In this document: positions 1 through 8,629 of the stretch, piece by piece
Position numbering within the stretch: the stretch's first letter is position 1
Layout: each line of letters opens with the position of its first letter
Assembly: GCA_965218765.1 (NCBI GenBank)
Contig: CBDCLU010000002.1
Location: 1,798,001 to 1,862,000, forward strand
Length of the DNA: 64,000 bases
Direction: 5' to 3'
Origin: JBBPYC01 sp965218765
GTDB taxonomy: Bacteria; Pseudomonadota; Gammaproteobacteria; Burkholderiales; Burkholderiaceae_C
Program-made: the position numbers and the translations under genes
The notes under the pieces: model-generated
What the model was told of the DNA's origin: nothing
Database searches by the model: none
The model's input: only the letters and a program-made list of their open reading frames with translations

Positions 1-436
1 CACGGCCGCCTACTACCTCGGCAAGGTCGGCCTGGGCGCCGCGCTGGGCAAGCGCGCATCCGAGATGAGCAACGGCATGAAGCAGCGCGTCGGCATCGCG
101 CGCGCGTTCGCGTTGAACCCGAAGCTGCTGCTGCTCGACGAGCCGTTCGGCATGCTCGACTCGCTCACGCGCTGGGATTTGCAGGAAGTGCTGATGGAAG
201 TCTGGACGCGCAGCCGCGTGACGGCCGTGATGGTCACGCACGACGTGGACGAGGCGATCCTGCTCGCCGACCGCGTGGTGATGATGAGCAACGGCCCGCG
301 CGCCAAGATCGGCCGCATCATGGACGTGCCGTTGCCGCGTCCGCGCACGCGTGCCGAGTTGCTTGCGCATCCGCGTTATTACGAGTTGCGCGAGGAGCTG
401 ATCGGCTTCCTGGAGGAATGCGGCAAACAGCACTAG
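1..436 (+). CDS. nrtD: Nitrate/taurine-type ABC transporter ATP-binding protein, 5' truncated by window edge
   Basis: C-terminal ~144 residues of an ABC importer ATPase; the reading frame is open from base 2 and the start lies outside the window. It shows the ABC signature (MSNGMKQR), the Walker B and D-loop region (LLLLDEPFGMLD) and the H-loop (VTHDVDEA). The stretch after Walker B and the phrase VVMMSNGP are typical of NrtD/NrtC nitrate and SsuB/TauB sulfonate ATPases; I favour nitrate because of the close match around the signature. It would energise uptake through an inner-membrane permease encoded upstream. The signature carries Met where family members usually have Leu, a mild change. 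The gene ends just before a dispersed repeat. Substrate assignment is inference; the ATPase family is certain. Confidence 0.85.
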   Translation, partial: TAAYYLGKVGLGAALGKRASEMSNGMKQRVGIARAFALNPKLLLLDEPFGMLDSLTRWDLQEVLMEVWTRSRVTAVMVTHDVDEAILLADRVVMMSNGPRAKIGRIMDVPLPRPRTRAELLAHPRYYELREELIGFLEECGKQH

Positions 437-448
437 CTCGCCCCCACG

Positions 449-540
449 CTTCGCTCCCTTCGGTCGGCTCTCGCGTACCCCCTACCGGGGGCGGCGCCTG
501 CGGCCCACCAGAGCCGGCTCCGCGGCCCCTGCTGGAATGA
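449..540 (+). repeat. Dispersed GC-rich intergenic repeat, copy 1
   Basis: About 92 bp directly downstream of the ABC ATPase stop codon. A second copy lies at 54506-54598 in the same orientation; by eye they differ at about 10 positions and share two perfect blocks of over 20 bp (about 494-515 and 515-540 here). The central run of C followed by a run of G can fold into a hairpin. Repeats of this style are common between genes in Comamonadaceae genomes (from memory). Confidence 0.8.
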
Positions 541-605
541 AGGTGGGATTTGTTCTTGTGTAGCGCGATCTCGGCCATCAGGCTTGGCTTTTATACAAAC
601 ATCAG

Positions 606-1562
606 ATGCCCAACGACACCCAAACCTTCATCCGCGCGGTCGAACTCTGGGTGCCGGATGCGGAGCACACGTTGCTCGACTACGGCGGCGGCTGGTATGG
701 CGCGGCCAAGCGGTTTGCGAGCATCAGCCGGCCGTTGTGCTTCGGGCGGGACGAAGGGTTGCCTGGGCGCGCGTGGGAACGACGGCAGCCGATCATCCTG
801 AAGCAGCTCGAAGGCAACTACTTCCGGCGCGGCAAGGCGGCGCAGGCCGAAGGGCTGACCTGCGCGATCGCGGTGCCGTACTTCGCAGCCGAGCGGCTCA
901 CCGCGGTGCTCGTGATCTTCTGCGGCGACGACGCGACGCACGTCGGCGCGATCGAGCTTTGGCACAACGCGGCGCAGGAATCGACCGACATGAAGCTCGC
1001 CGAAGGCTATTACGGTGGTACCGCGGAGATCTTCGAATTCGTCTCGCGCCACACGAGCTTTCGCAAAAGCTTCGGGCTGCCGGGCCTCGCCTGGGACACG
1101 GGCCTGCCGGTGTTCATGCCGGATCTCGGGCGTGGCACGCGCTTCATGCGTTCGGACAGCGCGGAGAAAGTCGGCATCAACCGCGGCTTCGCGCTGCCGT
1201 GCGCGACTCCGGGCGCAGACACCTGGGTGATGGCGTTCCTGTCCGCGCTCGCGACGCCGCTGGTGCGGCGGTTCGAGACTTGGCTGCCGGACGAAGCGCG
1301 CACGCAGCTGCTGCGCAGCGAAGGGTTTTGCGAACAGGACGGGACACTCGGCGCGGCGGCAGCCGGCGAACAGGTGGCAGCCGGCACCGGTGTCGTCGGC
1401 CAGGCGTTTGCGAATGCACGGCCTGCGATCGCCGAACAGAAAGCCGGCGACGAACCCGGTGGCATCGGCATCGCGGCACGCGCGGCTGGCTGCAGCGCCG
1501 TGCTCGCGCTGCCGGTGCTCAGCGAGGGCCGCGTGACGGCGGTCGTGGCCTGGTATTTCTGA
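606..1562 (+). CDS. Triple GAF-domain-like protein
   Basis: A 318-residue soluble protein with no signal peptide. Three successive GAF-like modules are visible, each announced by a G-[LV]-[PV]-G-x-A-[WF] motif (about residues 51, 157 and 262) followed by a short strand pattern such as AVPYF or ALPVL and a final hydrophobic strand (TAVLVIF, TAVVAWYF). GAF domains bind small ligands (cyclic nucleotides, haem, bilins) and usually sit in front of an output domain; none is present, so this is a sensor without an attached effector. It stands alone between the repeat and a convergent ATPase gene. The ATG at 606 is preferred because modules begin soon after it; an out-of-frame start at 584 gives only a spurious Arg-rich product. 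Ligand unknown. Confidence 0.75.
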   Translation: MPNDTQTFIRAVELWVPDAEHTLLDYGGGWYGAAKRFASISRPLCFGRDEGLPGRAWERRQPIILKQLEGNYFRRGKAAQAEGLTCAIAVPYFAAERLTAVLVIFCGDDATHVGAIELWHNAAQESTDMKLAEGYYGGTAEIFEFVSRHTSFRKSFGLPGLAWDTGLPVFMPDLGRGTRFMRSDSAEKVGINRGFALPCATPGADTWVMAFLSALATPLVRRFETWLPDEARTQLLRSEGFCEQDGTLGAAAAGEQVAAGTGVVGQAFANARPAIAEQKAGDEPGGIGIAARAAGCSAVLALPVLSEGRVTAVVAWYF

Positions 1563-1754
1563 GCTAACCGCATGGCGGTAGCGGGCCGTATCGAACAGCG
1601 TCGGAGCAATCACTTCGGCTGCTTTGATTTTTATAGCTGTATGCGCAGGCTGCACCAGCACCCGAGCCACTTTTCTCTTCAAAACCGGGGTCCGACCCAG
1701 GCACGACTGCTGGCTGAACGCATCCCCTTACGGCGCTGACGGCTGCCCGCAGAG

Positions 1755-4109
1755 CTACTGCACGAATCCCATCCCGCGCGCTTCGCGCACCTCGGGCTTG
1801 ATGCGGTGCTCCGCTTCGAGCTGCTGCAAGAAGTCTTCCGCGCTGAACGCTTCGGCCAGGATTTCGACCTGCCGCTTGACGGCCGCAAAGTCGCCTGGGC
1901 ACAGTTGATCGAGCCGGGCCAGCCGGGTGCGCACCGCATCACCGAGTCGCGTCGCGTCACCGTCCAGCGCTTCCGTGACGAACATGCGCTCGCGCTGCAC
2001 GGCCGAGAGCGGCTTGAACCGAATCTTGAACGTGAAGCGGCGCAGCGCGGCCTGGTCGATCCGATCCAGCAGGTTCGTGGTGCAGACAAACACGCCGCGA
2101 AAGCGCTCCATCCATTGCAGCATCTCGTTGACTTCGGTGACCTCATAGGTGCGCTGCGCGCCGCGGCGGTCCTGCAGAAAACTGTCGGCTTCGTCGAGCA
2201 GCAGCACCGCGTTCTCGGCTTCTGCCTGCCGGAACATCGCAGCCAGGTTCTGTTCGGTGTCGCCCACGTACTTGCTGACCAGGTCGCTTGCCTGTTTCAC
2301 GATCAGCGGTTTCGCCAGCGTGCGCGCGATGTGCTCGGCCAGCGCGGTCTTGCCGGTGCCGGGCGCGCCGTAGCAGCACAGGGTGCCGTGGCCGCGCGCC
2401 TTCAACGCCTGCACGATGCGCGGCAGTTCGAAGCGCGTCTCCACGTTCAGCATGTCCATGTCCCAGGTCGTGACTTGCGGGCGGAATGCGGCGCCATCCG
2501 GTTTGTGGCCGAGTGCGGCATCGGCATTCTTCAGCTGCCGATGGATCAGCGCTTCGATCGCGGTGGCCTCCACCGGCGCTTTTTCACCTTCATGCGCAAG
2601 CCTCGCGAACCGCACTGCCGTGTGGATCTGCGCGGGTGTCAGACTTTTGCGTTCGGCGAGCCGCGCGATGAATGCGTCGCTTACGTCAATCGCCGCCAAC
2701 GCGCGCCGCACCAGCTGCTCGCGCGCGCCGGGCGGCGGCGAGGTCAGCTCGAGGTGGTATGCGAAGCGGCGCCGGAACGCCGGGTCGATCTGCTCGATCC
2801 GGTTTGTGACCCAGAGCGTCGGCACCGCGTTGCCTTCCAGAATCTGGTTCACCCAGGCCTTGCCGTTCACCGACTGCGTGGCCGCAGCGCCGCCACCGAA
2901 CGCCTGCTGCTCCTGGCGTGCGAGCAGGCTGTGCGCGTCCATGCTGATCGGCGGGAACACGTCCTCCACTTCGTCGAACAAGAGGGCCGCTTGCGGCGCG
3001 CCTTTCAGAAACACCTGCGCGATCTGCAGGGATCGATAGCGGTCCCGGCCGGACAGCGAATTGCCGTCGCGGTCCGCATACTCGACTTCGAACAACTGCA
3101 GCCCGGCGGCCTGCGCGATCACCTTGGCCAACTCCGTCTTGCCGGTGCCGGGCGGCCCGTACATCAGCACGTTGACGCCGGGCGCTTTCGCGCGCACCGC
3201 ATTCTTCAGCAGGCCGATCAGCACCTGCACGTCGGCGTCGATGAAGTGGAAATCGGCCGCAGTCAGCACACTGATGGCCGCCGGTCGCGTGAACACCGCC
3301 ATCAGCTCGTTGTGGTCGCGGTACTCGCGCATCAGCACCGGCGGCAGCTTGTCGCTGACCTTCATCAGGTCAGCCAGATCGGTGATGCTGTGCTCGGAGA
3401 TCAGGTTGTCCACCAGGCCGATGCGCTCGAGCCGCGAGCCTGCGCGCAATGCGTCGCCGACCTCATGCGCGGGCACGCCCGCGACTTCGCCGATCGCCGC
3501 ATACGCTTCCGGCGCGTTGTTGACCTTGAACTCGACCAGGATGCTGCGCAGGTCGCGCTGGTAGCGCGCCAGCGTGCCGTACAGCAGCAAGGCGCGTTCG
3601 GCGCGGTTGAGCTGCAGCAGGCCAGCGAGCGAATCGATGTTCTTCTCGACCAGCGTTTGCTGCTTTTTCAGCGCCCGCTGCAGATACTGGCCGGTCGAAG
3701 CCAGCAGCGCGAGCAGGTCCTTCGGCGCATCCTTCGCGTATTCGTCCAGATAGAAAAACAGCGTGCCGTCTTCATAGGGGCCGCGCCAGACGCCGTGCCG
3801 CTCCATAAACTCGCGCTCATTCAGCGCCTCATGGCCGAGCCAGAAATTGTTGTCTTTGCAGCGCCGCGCCAGATAGCCGCGCAGCCGCGCGAGCACCGGT
3901 TGCGGCCAGACCAAGTGCCGGCCCGCGAGCGCCAGCAATCCGTTCAAGTCCCGCCGCACGTTGAATTTGCCGCCCTGCGCCGCGGCCAACGTGAGCACCA
4001 GATGCGAACACATCAAATCCAGCACCGGCGCCGTTGCCAGGCCGGGCGAGGACAGCAGCGACCGATCCGACGATGCGGCAGCAGCATGGGCAGCCGGGCG
4101 TTTGTTCAT
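1755..4109 (-). CDS. Tandem AAA+ ATPase
   Basis: A 784-residue protein with about 290 residues of unassigned N-terminal sequence and two AAA+ modules. Module 1 (about 300-510) has Walker A GPPGTGKTE, Walker B ALLFDEVED and sensor-1/arginine features TNRIEQIDPAFRRRF. Module 2 (about 550-760) has GAPGTGKTA, VLLLDEADS and TNLLDRIDQAALRRF. Both sites look catalytically intact. The second module resembles the AAA cores of proteasomal or Cdc48-like unfoldases, so remodelling of a protein substrate is likely. I start it at ATG 4109, because an upstream in-frame start adds only 11 unlikely residues. No protease, VWA or adaptor gene is adjacent, so the partner cannot be read from context. Confidence 0.8.
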   Translation of the reverse strand: MNKRPAAHAAAASSDRSLLSSPGLATAPVLDLMCSHLVLTLAAAQGGKFNVRRDLNGLLALAGRHLVWPQPVLARLRGYLARRCKDNNFWLGHEALNEREFMERHGVWRGPYEDGTLFFYLDEYAKDAPKDLLALLASTGQYLQRALKKQQTLVEKNIDSLAGLLQLNRAERALLLYGTLARYQRDLRSILVEFKVNNAPEAYAAIGEVAGVPAHEVGDALRAGSRLERIGLVDNLISEHSITDLADLMKVSDKLPPVLMREYRDHNELMAVFTRPAAISVLTAADFHFIDADVQVLIGLLKNAVRAKAPGVNVLMYGPPGTGKTELAKVIAQAAGLQLFEVEYADRDGNSLSGRDRYRSLQIAQVFLKGAPQAALLFDEVEDVFPPISMDAHSLLARQEQQAFGGGAAATQSVNGKAWVNQILEGNAVPTLWVTNRIEQIDPAFRRRFAYHLELTSPPPGAREQLVRRALAAIDVSDAFIARLAERKSLTPAQIHTAVRFARLAHEGEKAPVEATAIEALIHRQLKNADAALGHKPDGAAFRPQVTTWDMDMLNVETRFELPRIVQALKARGHGTLCCYGAPGTGKTALAEHIARTLAKPLIVKQASDLVSKYVGDTEQNLAAMFRQAEAENAVLLLDEADSFLQDRRGAQRTYEVTEVNEMLQWMERFRGVFVCTTNLLDRIDQAALRRFTFKIRFKPLSAVQRERMFVTEALDGDATRLGDAVRTRLARLDQLCPGDFAAVKRQVEILAEAFSAEDFLQQLEAEHRIKPEVREARGMGFVQ

Positions 4110-4272
4110 GGTCGAACTCCGAAATCTAAGCAAGCAGGACAACCTTAACGCAGCCGACGGCCCGCGGCGATGACCCCGATGCTAAAAAGAAAGCCCAAGG
4201 GAACGCCCAGCTGGCGCGCTGCCCACGTGCTGCGGCAGCACGCGCCGGGCGTTTGATTTCGGAGCAACGACC

Positions 4273-4572
4273 ATGCCATTTCACATCGAAACCTTTGACA
4301 AGCCCGGCCATGCGCAAATGCGGCAGGACCTGCGTGCCGAACACCTGGCCTACCTGAACGAGCACGTCGGCCTGCTGCTGGCCTGCGGCGGCAAGCTCGA
4401 CGATGCAGGCGCATCCGCAGGTGGCGGCGTCTACATCGTCGATGTGGAAGAGCGCGCCGCCGCGCAGGCCTTCATCGAGGCCGACCCCTACCACCGGCAC
4501 GGCCTGTTCGGCGAGGTGCGCATCACGCGCTGGCGCAAGGCGTTTCTGGGCGGCAAGTCGTTCCTCGGCTGA
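4273..4572 (+). CDS. YciI-like (YCII domain) protein
   Basis: 99 residues, a single YCII/ferredoxin-like (dimeric alpha-beta barrel) domain. The family marks are RAEHLAYLNEH near residue 25, a central glycine-rich strand GGKLDD, and the typical FIEADPYHRHGLFGEVRI segment with the conserved Asp-Pro-Tyr. YciI-type proteins are small cytoplasmic enzymes or stress-related proteins of mostly unknown reaction. The gene is divergent from the AAA ATPase; a perfect 7-bp inverted repeat with a 3-nt loop lies upstream at 4226-4242 and might be an operator or a leader hairpin. Family sure, function not known. Confidence 0.85.
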   Translation: MPFHIETFDKPGHAQMRQDLRAEHLAYLNEHVGLLLACGGKLDDAGASAGGGVYIVDVEERAAAQAFIEADPYHRHGLFGEVRITRWRKAFLGGKSFLG

Positions 4573-4601
4573 GGCGCGCCGACCTCACGCAAGCGGCCGG
4601 C

Positions 4602-5885
4602 TCACAGCACCTGCGGCTGCTCCGTGCTGCCATGCAGCCGCGTGAACAACTGCTGCAGCGTGCTTTTCTCATAATCGAGCATCGCGCTCAAGTCGGCGCG
4701 CTCGAGCGCCCGCCCGGCCTGCCGGTGCGCGGCCGGCGCCAGCGTGACGGAGCCGCTGGCAGCGATCGCAGCAAGCACGCGCTGGATGCGCACCTGCACT
4801 TCGAACACGGCCGCGCCGTCGCGCGCGATCGCGTCGATCGACTGCGTGATGAAGTCGCTCTCGTCGAGCTCGCGCATCGTGAGCCGGTCGAACCCCTGCG
4901 GTTCGTCGTCGCCGTTGCCATCATCGCCGGCGCCGTTCGGCCGCGCATCGATCAGCACGCGCGCCAGCGTGTTGAGCACGGCGATCGCGGTGCCCGGATC
5001 GTTCACGGCCGGTGACAGTGCGCGCTGCGCGACTTCGCTGAGCACGATCAGCCCGAAGCGCGGGTCCTGTCGATAGGTGCGCGCGGCGCCGATGATGAAC
5101 GCATCGCGCAACGGGGCGGCATCATCCGGCGCTCCGCCTTCGTAATTGACCAGCACGCTGCCGGGATAGACCTGCGAGCCGGGCCGCACGCGGATGTGCA
5201 CCTGGCTACCGGCGCCCGACGCATAGTCCTGCAGCGCCCGCATGTCGATGTAGCGCACGTGCCCGACCCGGTCCGCATGCACGTCGGTGCCGCTGAACGC
5301 GACGCCCATCTGTGGCTTGGCGCCCATGCGCGGCGAGCGCCGGTAGGCCAGCATCGACTCGGTCGCCGCCTGCTCCAGCTTCGCCAGCGTGTTGCCCATG
5401 CGCCCGAGTGAGGACAGCGTCTTGACCCAGACCACCAGCGTGTAGATCAGATAGAGCAGCACCAGCACCGTGCTGATGAACAGGATGAACCGCCCGCTCG
5501 GGCCGTAAAAGCCGATGCCCAACGCGATCTGCGCGATCACCGCATAGATGAACGCCGAGATGAACGCGGCGATCGCGTTTTGCGTGTTGTCGTCGCCCAT
5601 CACGAGTTCGGTCGCGCGCGGGCTCGCGCCGCTGGCGACCGACGACAGCGACGCGACCATGATCGACAGCGAGAACGTGGTCACGGCGAGCATGCTGCTG
5701 GCGATCACCGTGAGCACGTTCTTGATCGTGTCGGTGTCGATGCTCGGCAGCGTGTCGGCCGGCACGACCTTGTCGGTCAGCGTTGCGAACAGCGCGAAGA
5801 TGATCGCGAAGATGCTGCCGAGCGCGGGCTTGACCCAGAGCCGGTTGCTGCCGTCCTTGATCCAGAGGTAGAAGCGATAGAACAT
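4602..5885 (-). CDS. DUF2254 family membrane protein
   Basis: 427 residues from ATG 5885. The N-terminal third holds about four membrane segments (PALGSIFAIIFALFATL, VLTVIASSMLAVTTFSLSIM, AFISAFIYAVIAQIALGIGF, LFISTVLVLLYLIYTLVVWV) followed by a long cytoplasmic or periplasmic region containing VRPGSQVYPGSVLV and RTYRQDPRFGLIVLSEVAQRALSPAVNDPGTA, the most conserved block of DUF2254. Longer reading upstream of 5885 gives Arg/His-rich, non-homologous sequence, so that start is rejected. The family has no proven role; similar architecture suggests a channel- or transporter-like inner-membrane protein. Confidence 0.85.
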   Translation of the reverse strand: MFYRFYLWIKDGSNRLWVKPALGSIFAIIFALFATLTDKVVPADTLPSIDTDTIKNVLTVIASSMLAVTTFSLSIMVASLSSVASGASPRATELVMGDDNTQNAIAAFISAFIYAVIAQIALGIGFYGPSGRFILFISTVLVLLYLIYTLVVWVKTLSSLGRMGNTLAKLEQAATESMLAYRRSPRMGAKPQMGVAFSGTDVHADRVGHVRYIDMRALQDYASGAGSQVHIRVRPGSQVYPGSVLVNYEGGAPDDAAPLRDAFIIGAARTYRQDPRFGLIVLSEVAQRALSPAVNDPGTAIAVLNTLARVLIDARPNGAGDDGNGDDEPQGFDRLTMRELDESDFITQSIDAIARDGAAVFEVQVRIQRVLAAIAASGSVTLAPAAHRQAGRALERADLSAMLDYEKSTLQQLFTRLHGSTEQPQVL

Positions 5886-6119
5886 GCGTGCTTGGGGTCT
5901 TCGGGCAAGGAAACGGAATGGTGTGCGAAGCGCGAAGCGCAGCGGAGGGGGTGGAACGCGCCGCCGCCTCGAATGCGCCGGAAGGCAGCTCGATCGTAGG
6001 TGATTCGCTTCATGCCGCTGGCGGCTGCAGTTGCTTCGCCGAGGCCCGGCCCGCCGTTGGTGGCCGGTTAAACTTTGCGCACCAGCACCATCCGTGTTTT
6101 TCCAGCAGGAACGAATGTC

Positions 6120-6356
6120 ATGAGCACTGCCAGCCCCACCGCCCCAGACGAAGCCCGCACCCGCACGCGCGCCGACGTCCCCACGGTGCCGGACGCGGCG
6201 AACAAGTCGGCGGTCAGCGGCGGAATGCATGACGCCGAACTGCCGGCCGAGGAAGATCCGATCGAGCGCATCACGCGCACGGTGCCGATCCTGATCCCGG
6301 CTGCTGGCGCGCTGCTGATCTTTTTGCTCGCGTTCATTGCCATCTTCATGGCGTAG
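6120..6356 (+). CDS. Small single-pass membrane protein of unknown function
   Basis: 78 residues. The first 50 are polar and acidic/Arg-Thr rich; a single C-terminal transmembrane helix (about 53-76, rich in Ile/Leu/Ala/Phe) ends the protein, making it a tail-anchored type. ATG 6120 has an AGGA Shine-Dalgarno 9 nt upstream and is preferred over an in-frame codon at 6075. It is divergent from the DUF2254 gene and convergent with the SMP-30 gene. I do not recognise the family; the clear start and helix argue that it is real. Confidence 0.6.
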   Translation: MSTASPTAPDEARTRTRADVPTVPDAANKSAVSGGMHDAELPAEEDPIERITRTVPILIPAAGALLIFLLAFIAIFMA

Positions 6357-6463
6357 CGTGCAGAGCCGACGATCGGCAGCGGTTGTTTAGTCGAATCGGC
6401 TGCGAGCGTTCACCAACCTTGCCTGTCCTGCTACTTTTTTCTAGCATTTACCAGGTTCTTCGA

Positions 6464-7420
6464 TCAACGTGGCTGCTGGCAGGCCGCGTGCGAATACAGC
6501 GCTTGGCCCATCGATGGCAACGGCGCCGCGAGCACGCTACCCGTGCTCGATTCGGTCAACACGATCGTCGCGCTGCCGGGCTGAAACGCCGCGTTGGTCA
6601 CAGCCGGCCCCGCGCCGCCGCGCACGATGTGCGTGACTTCCCCGTCCGCGTTCAACACGAACGCGCAACCCAGGCTTGCATGCGCGACCACCAGCCGCCC
6701 GGCCTCGTCGAAGGCAAGCCCATCCGGCCCGCTGCTGCCGAAAAACCGCTGGAACTCGCCGACCTTAGACGTCGCCCAACCGTCCTCGAACAGCGGCGCG
6801 CGCCAGACCGCGTTCGCGCGCGTGACCGCGACGAACAGCGCTGATCCATCCGGCGCCAGCGCGAGGCCATTCGGGCTCGGCACGTTCGCAAGCAGCACGC
6901 TCAACCGTCCATCGGTGCCGTATCGATAGACCCGCCCGCTCGGGTCGTGCAGCCCGGTCTGGCCCTGGTCGGTGAAGAAACAATTGCCGGCAGCATCGAA
7001 CGTCAGGTCGTTCAAGCCTTTGAACGATTCGCTTTGCCGATGGCCGAGCAGCACGTCGGGCTCGCCCGACCCGCTCGCCAGCTGCGCGACCGACAAGCGC
7101 AGCAGCCCGCACCGATAGTCGGCGATCCACAGACTGCCGTCCGCGTGCAGCGCGAGGCCGTTCGGCCAGCCGTCGTATTCGGCGATAAGCGTCCAGCGCA
7201 GCGCCGGATCGATCCGAAAGATGCGGCCGTACGGGATGTCGCACAGATACAGGTTGCCCGCGCGGTCGAAGCTCGGGCCTTCCAGAAACGAATCGAGCAC
7301 ATGGCCGGGCTTGTTCGCATTGACCCAGTCGCAGCGGCGCGGGCGGCGGAATTCATCGGGCAGCCGCGTGAGCACAGCAGCATCGATGCGCTCGGGCGGG
7401 GTAAACGTCAGGTTCCACAT
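6464..7420 (-). CDS. SMP-30/gluconolactonase-like hydrolase
   Basis: 318 residues, a six-bladed beta-propeller of the SMP-30/LRE family. The metal-ligand pattern is visible: Glu in FLEGPSFD (about 47), Asn in SPNGLAL (about 200) and Asp in GPDGLAFD (about 251), with repeated DxxGNLY/DGSLWIAD blades. Members hydrolyse lactones or organophosphates using a divalent cation. It is the last gene of the leftward CoA-ester operon, 9 nt after the CaiB-type transferase, so its natural substrate is probably a lactone or ester feeding that pathway (inference). Cytoplasmic, no signal peptide. Confidence 0.85.
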   Translation of the reverse strand: MWNLTFTPPERIDAAVLTRLPDEFRRPRRCDWVNANKPGHVLDSFLEGPSFDRAGNLYLCDIPYGRIFRIDPALRWTLIAEYDGWPNGLALHADGSLWIADYRCGLLRLSVAQLASGSGEPDVLLGHRQSESFKGLNDLTFDAAGNCFFTDQGQTGLHDPSGRVYRYGTDGRLSVLLANVPSPNGLALAPDGSALFVAVTRANAVWRAPLFEDGWATSKVGEFQRFFGSSGPDGLAFDEAGRLVVAHASLGCAFVLNADGEVTHIVRGGAGPAVTNAAFQPGSATIVLTESSTGSVLAAPLPSMGQALYSHAACQQPR

Positions 7421-7429
7421 CGCGGCCCA

Positions 7430-8629
7430 TCAGCCGGGCGCTGCGGCGGCGCCGGCCTGCAGCAGTTGTGCGATGGCCAGGTCGTCGTAGCCGAGCTCGC
7501 GCAGCAGCTGGTGCGTATGCTGACCTGCATGCGGCGGCTGCAGCCGCACGCCGAGGCGCTCGCCGTCGAACGCAAGCGGCAGCAGCGGCACCTTCGACTC
7601 GCTGCCGTTGCTCATCCGCACCGGCGCGAGGCCGCCGCTCGCATTCAGGTGCGGGTCGTCGAACAGCTCGTGCGGCTTGGTGATCGGCGCAAACGGCAGT
7701 TCGTTCGCTTCGAATCTGGCGGCCAACTCGGCGGCGCTGTGCTGCGCCATGCGCGTGCGCAGCAGCGGCAACAGCCAGTCGCGCGCGCGAACGCGGTCGT
7801 TGTTGGTGGTCAGCCGCGGATCGGCCCGCAGTTCATTCAGATCGAATGCGTCGCAGAACACCGCCCACTGCCGATCGCTGACCACCGCCAGAAAAATCTG
7901 CGCACCGCCCTGCACCGTGAATACGTCGTAGATGCCCCAGGCCGAGATGCGGCCCGGCATCGGGTCCGCAGGGCGTCCCGTCGCGGCGAACTGCAGCATG
8001 TGCTGCGCGACCAGAAACACGTTGTTCTCGAACAATGCCGACTGCACTTCGCAGCCCACGCCGGTCACCTCGCGCTCGCGCAGCGCGGCCAGCACGCCGA
8101 TCGCGCCGAACATGCCGCCCATGATGTCGTTCACGCTCGCGCCCGCACGCAGCGGATCGCCCGCGCGGCCGGTCATGTAGGCCAGGCCGCCCATCATCTG
8201 CACGACTTCGTCGAGCGCGGTGCGGTGTTCATAGGGGCCGGGCAGGAAGCCCTTGTGGCTCACGCAGATCAGGCGCGGATGCCGCTCGCGCAGTGCAGCG
8301 AAGCCGAGGCCGAGCCGGTCCATCGTGCCGGGCTTGAAGTTCTCGCTGACGACGTCGGCCGTCGCAATCAGGCGCCGCGCGGCTTCCAGGCCGGCAGGTT
8401 GTTTCAAGTCCAGCGCGATGCTCTTCTTGTTGCGGTTGAACGCGGGGAAGAAGCCGGCGCCCGACCCGAGCAGCCGGCGCGTCGCATCGCCTTCGATCGG
8501 CTCGACCTTGATCACGTCGGCACCGAGGTCCCCGAGCAGCAGGCCGCAGGTCGGGCCCATCACCATGTGCGTGAATTCGACGACGCGGATGCCGGCGCAA
8601 GGCAATGGCGCGCGAGAGGCTTCAGGCAT
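7430..8629 (-). CDS. CaiB/BaiF (family III) CoA-transferase
   Basis: 399 residues. The N-terminal Rossmann part shows GIRVVEFTHMVMGPTCG, LGADVIKVEP and NRNKKSIALDLK, and the active-site region has an Asp in SVNDIMGGMFG (about 175), the residue that forms the acyl-aspartyl anhydride in formyl-CoA transferase. These enzymes move CoA between carboxylic acids. The ATG at 8629 overlaps the end of the lyase gene by 8 nt, indicating translational coupling. With an HMG-CoA-lyase-like gene upstream, a role in activating a branched or 3-hydroxy dicarboxylate (as in the SUGCT/itaconate CoA-transferase branch) is plausible but unproven. Confidence 0.88.
   Translation of the reverse strand: MPEASRAPLPCAGIRVVEFTHMVMGPTCGLLLGDLGADVIKVEPIEGDATRRLLGSGAGFFPAFNRNKKSIALDLKQPAGLEAARRLIATADVVSENFKPGTMDRLGLGFAALRERHPRLICVSHKGFLPGPYEHRTALDEVVQMMGGLAYMTGRAGDPLRAGASVNDIMGGMFGAIGVLAALREREVTGVGCEVQSALFENNVFLVAQHMLQFAATGRPADPMPGRISAWGIYDVFTVQGGAQIFLAVVSDRQWAVFCDAFDLNELRADPRLTTNNDRVRARDWLLPLLRTRMAQHSAAELAARFEANELPFAPITKPHELFDDPHLNASGGLAPVRMSNGSESKVPLLPLAFDGERLGVRLQPPHAGQHTHQLLRELGYDDLAIAQLLQAGAAAAPG

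Noticed and set aside
1806..4148. Long + strand open frame (780 codons) opposite the AAA ATPase
   Set aside because: Arg/His/Gln-rich, no domain; it mirrors the high-GC3 ATPase gene on the other strand.
4226..4242. Perfect 7-bp inverted repeat upstream of the YciI gene as a terminator
   Set aside because: No T-tract and it lies before, not after, a gene; kept only as a possible operator mention.
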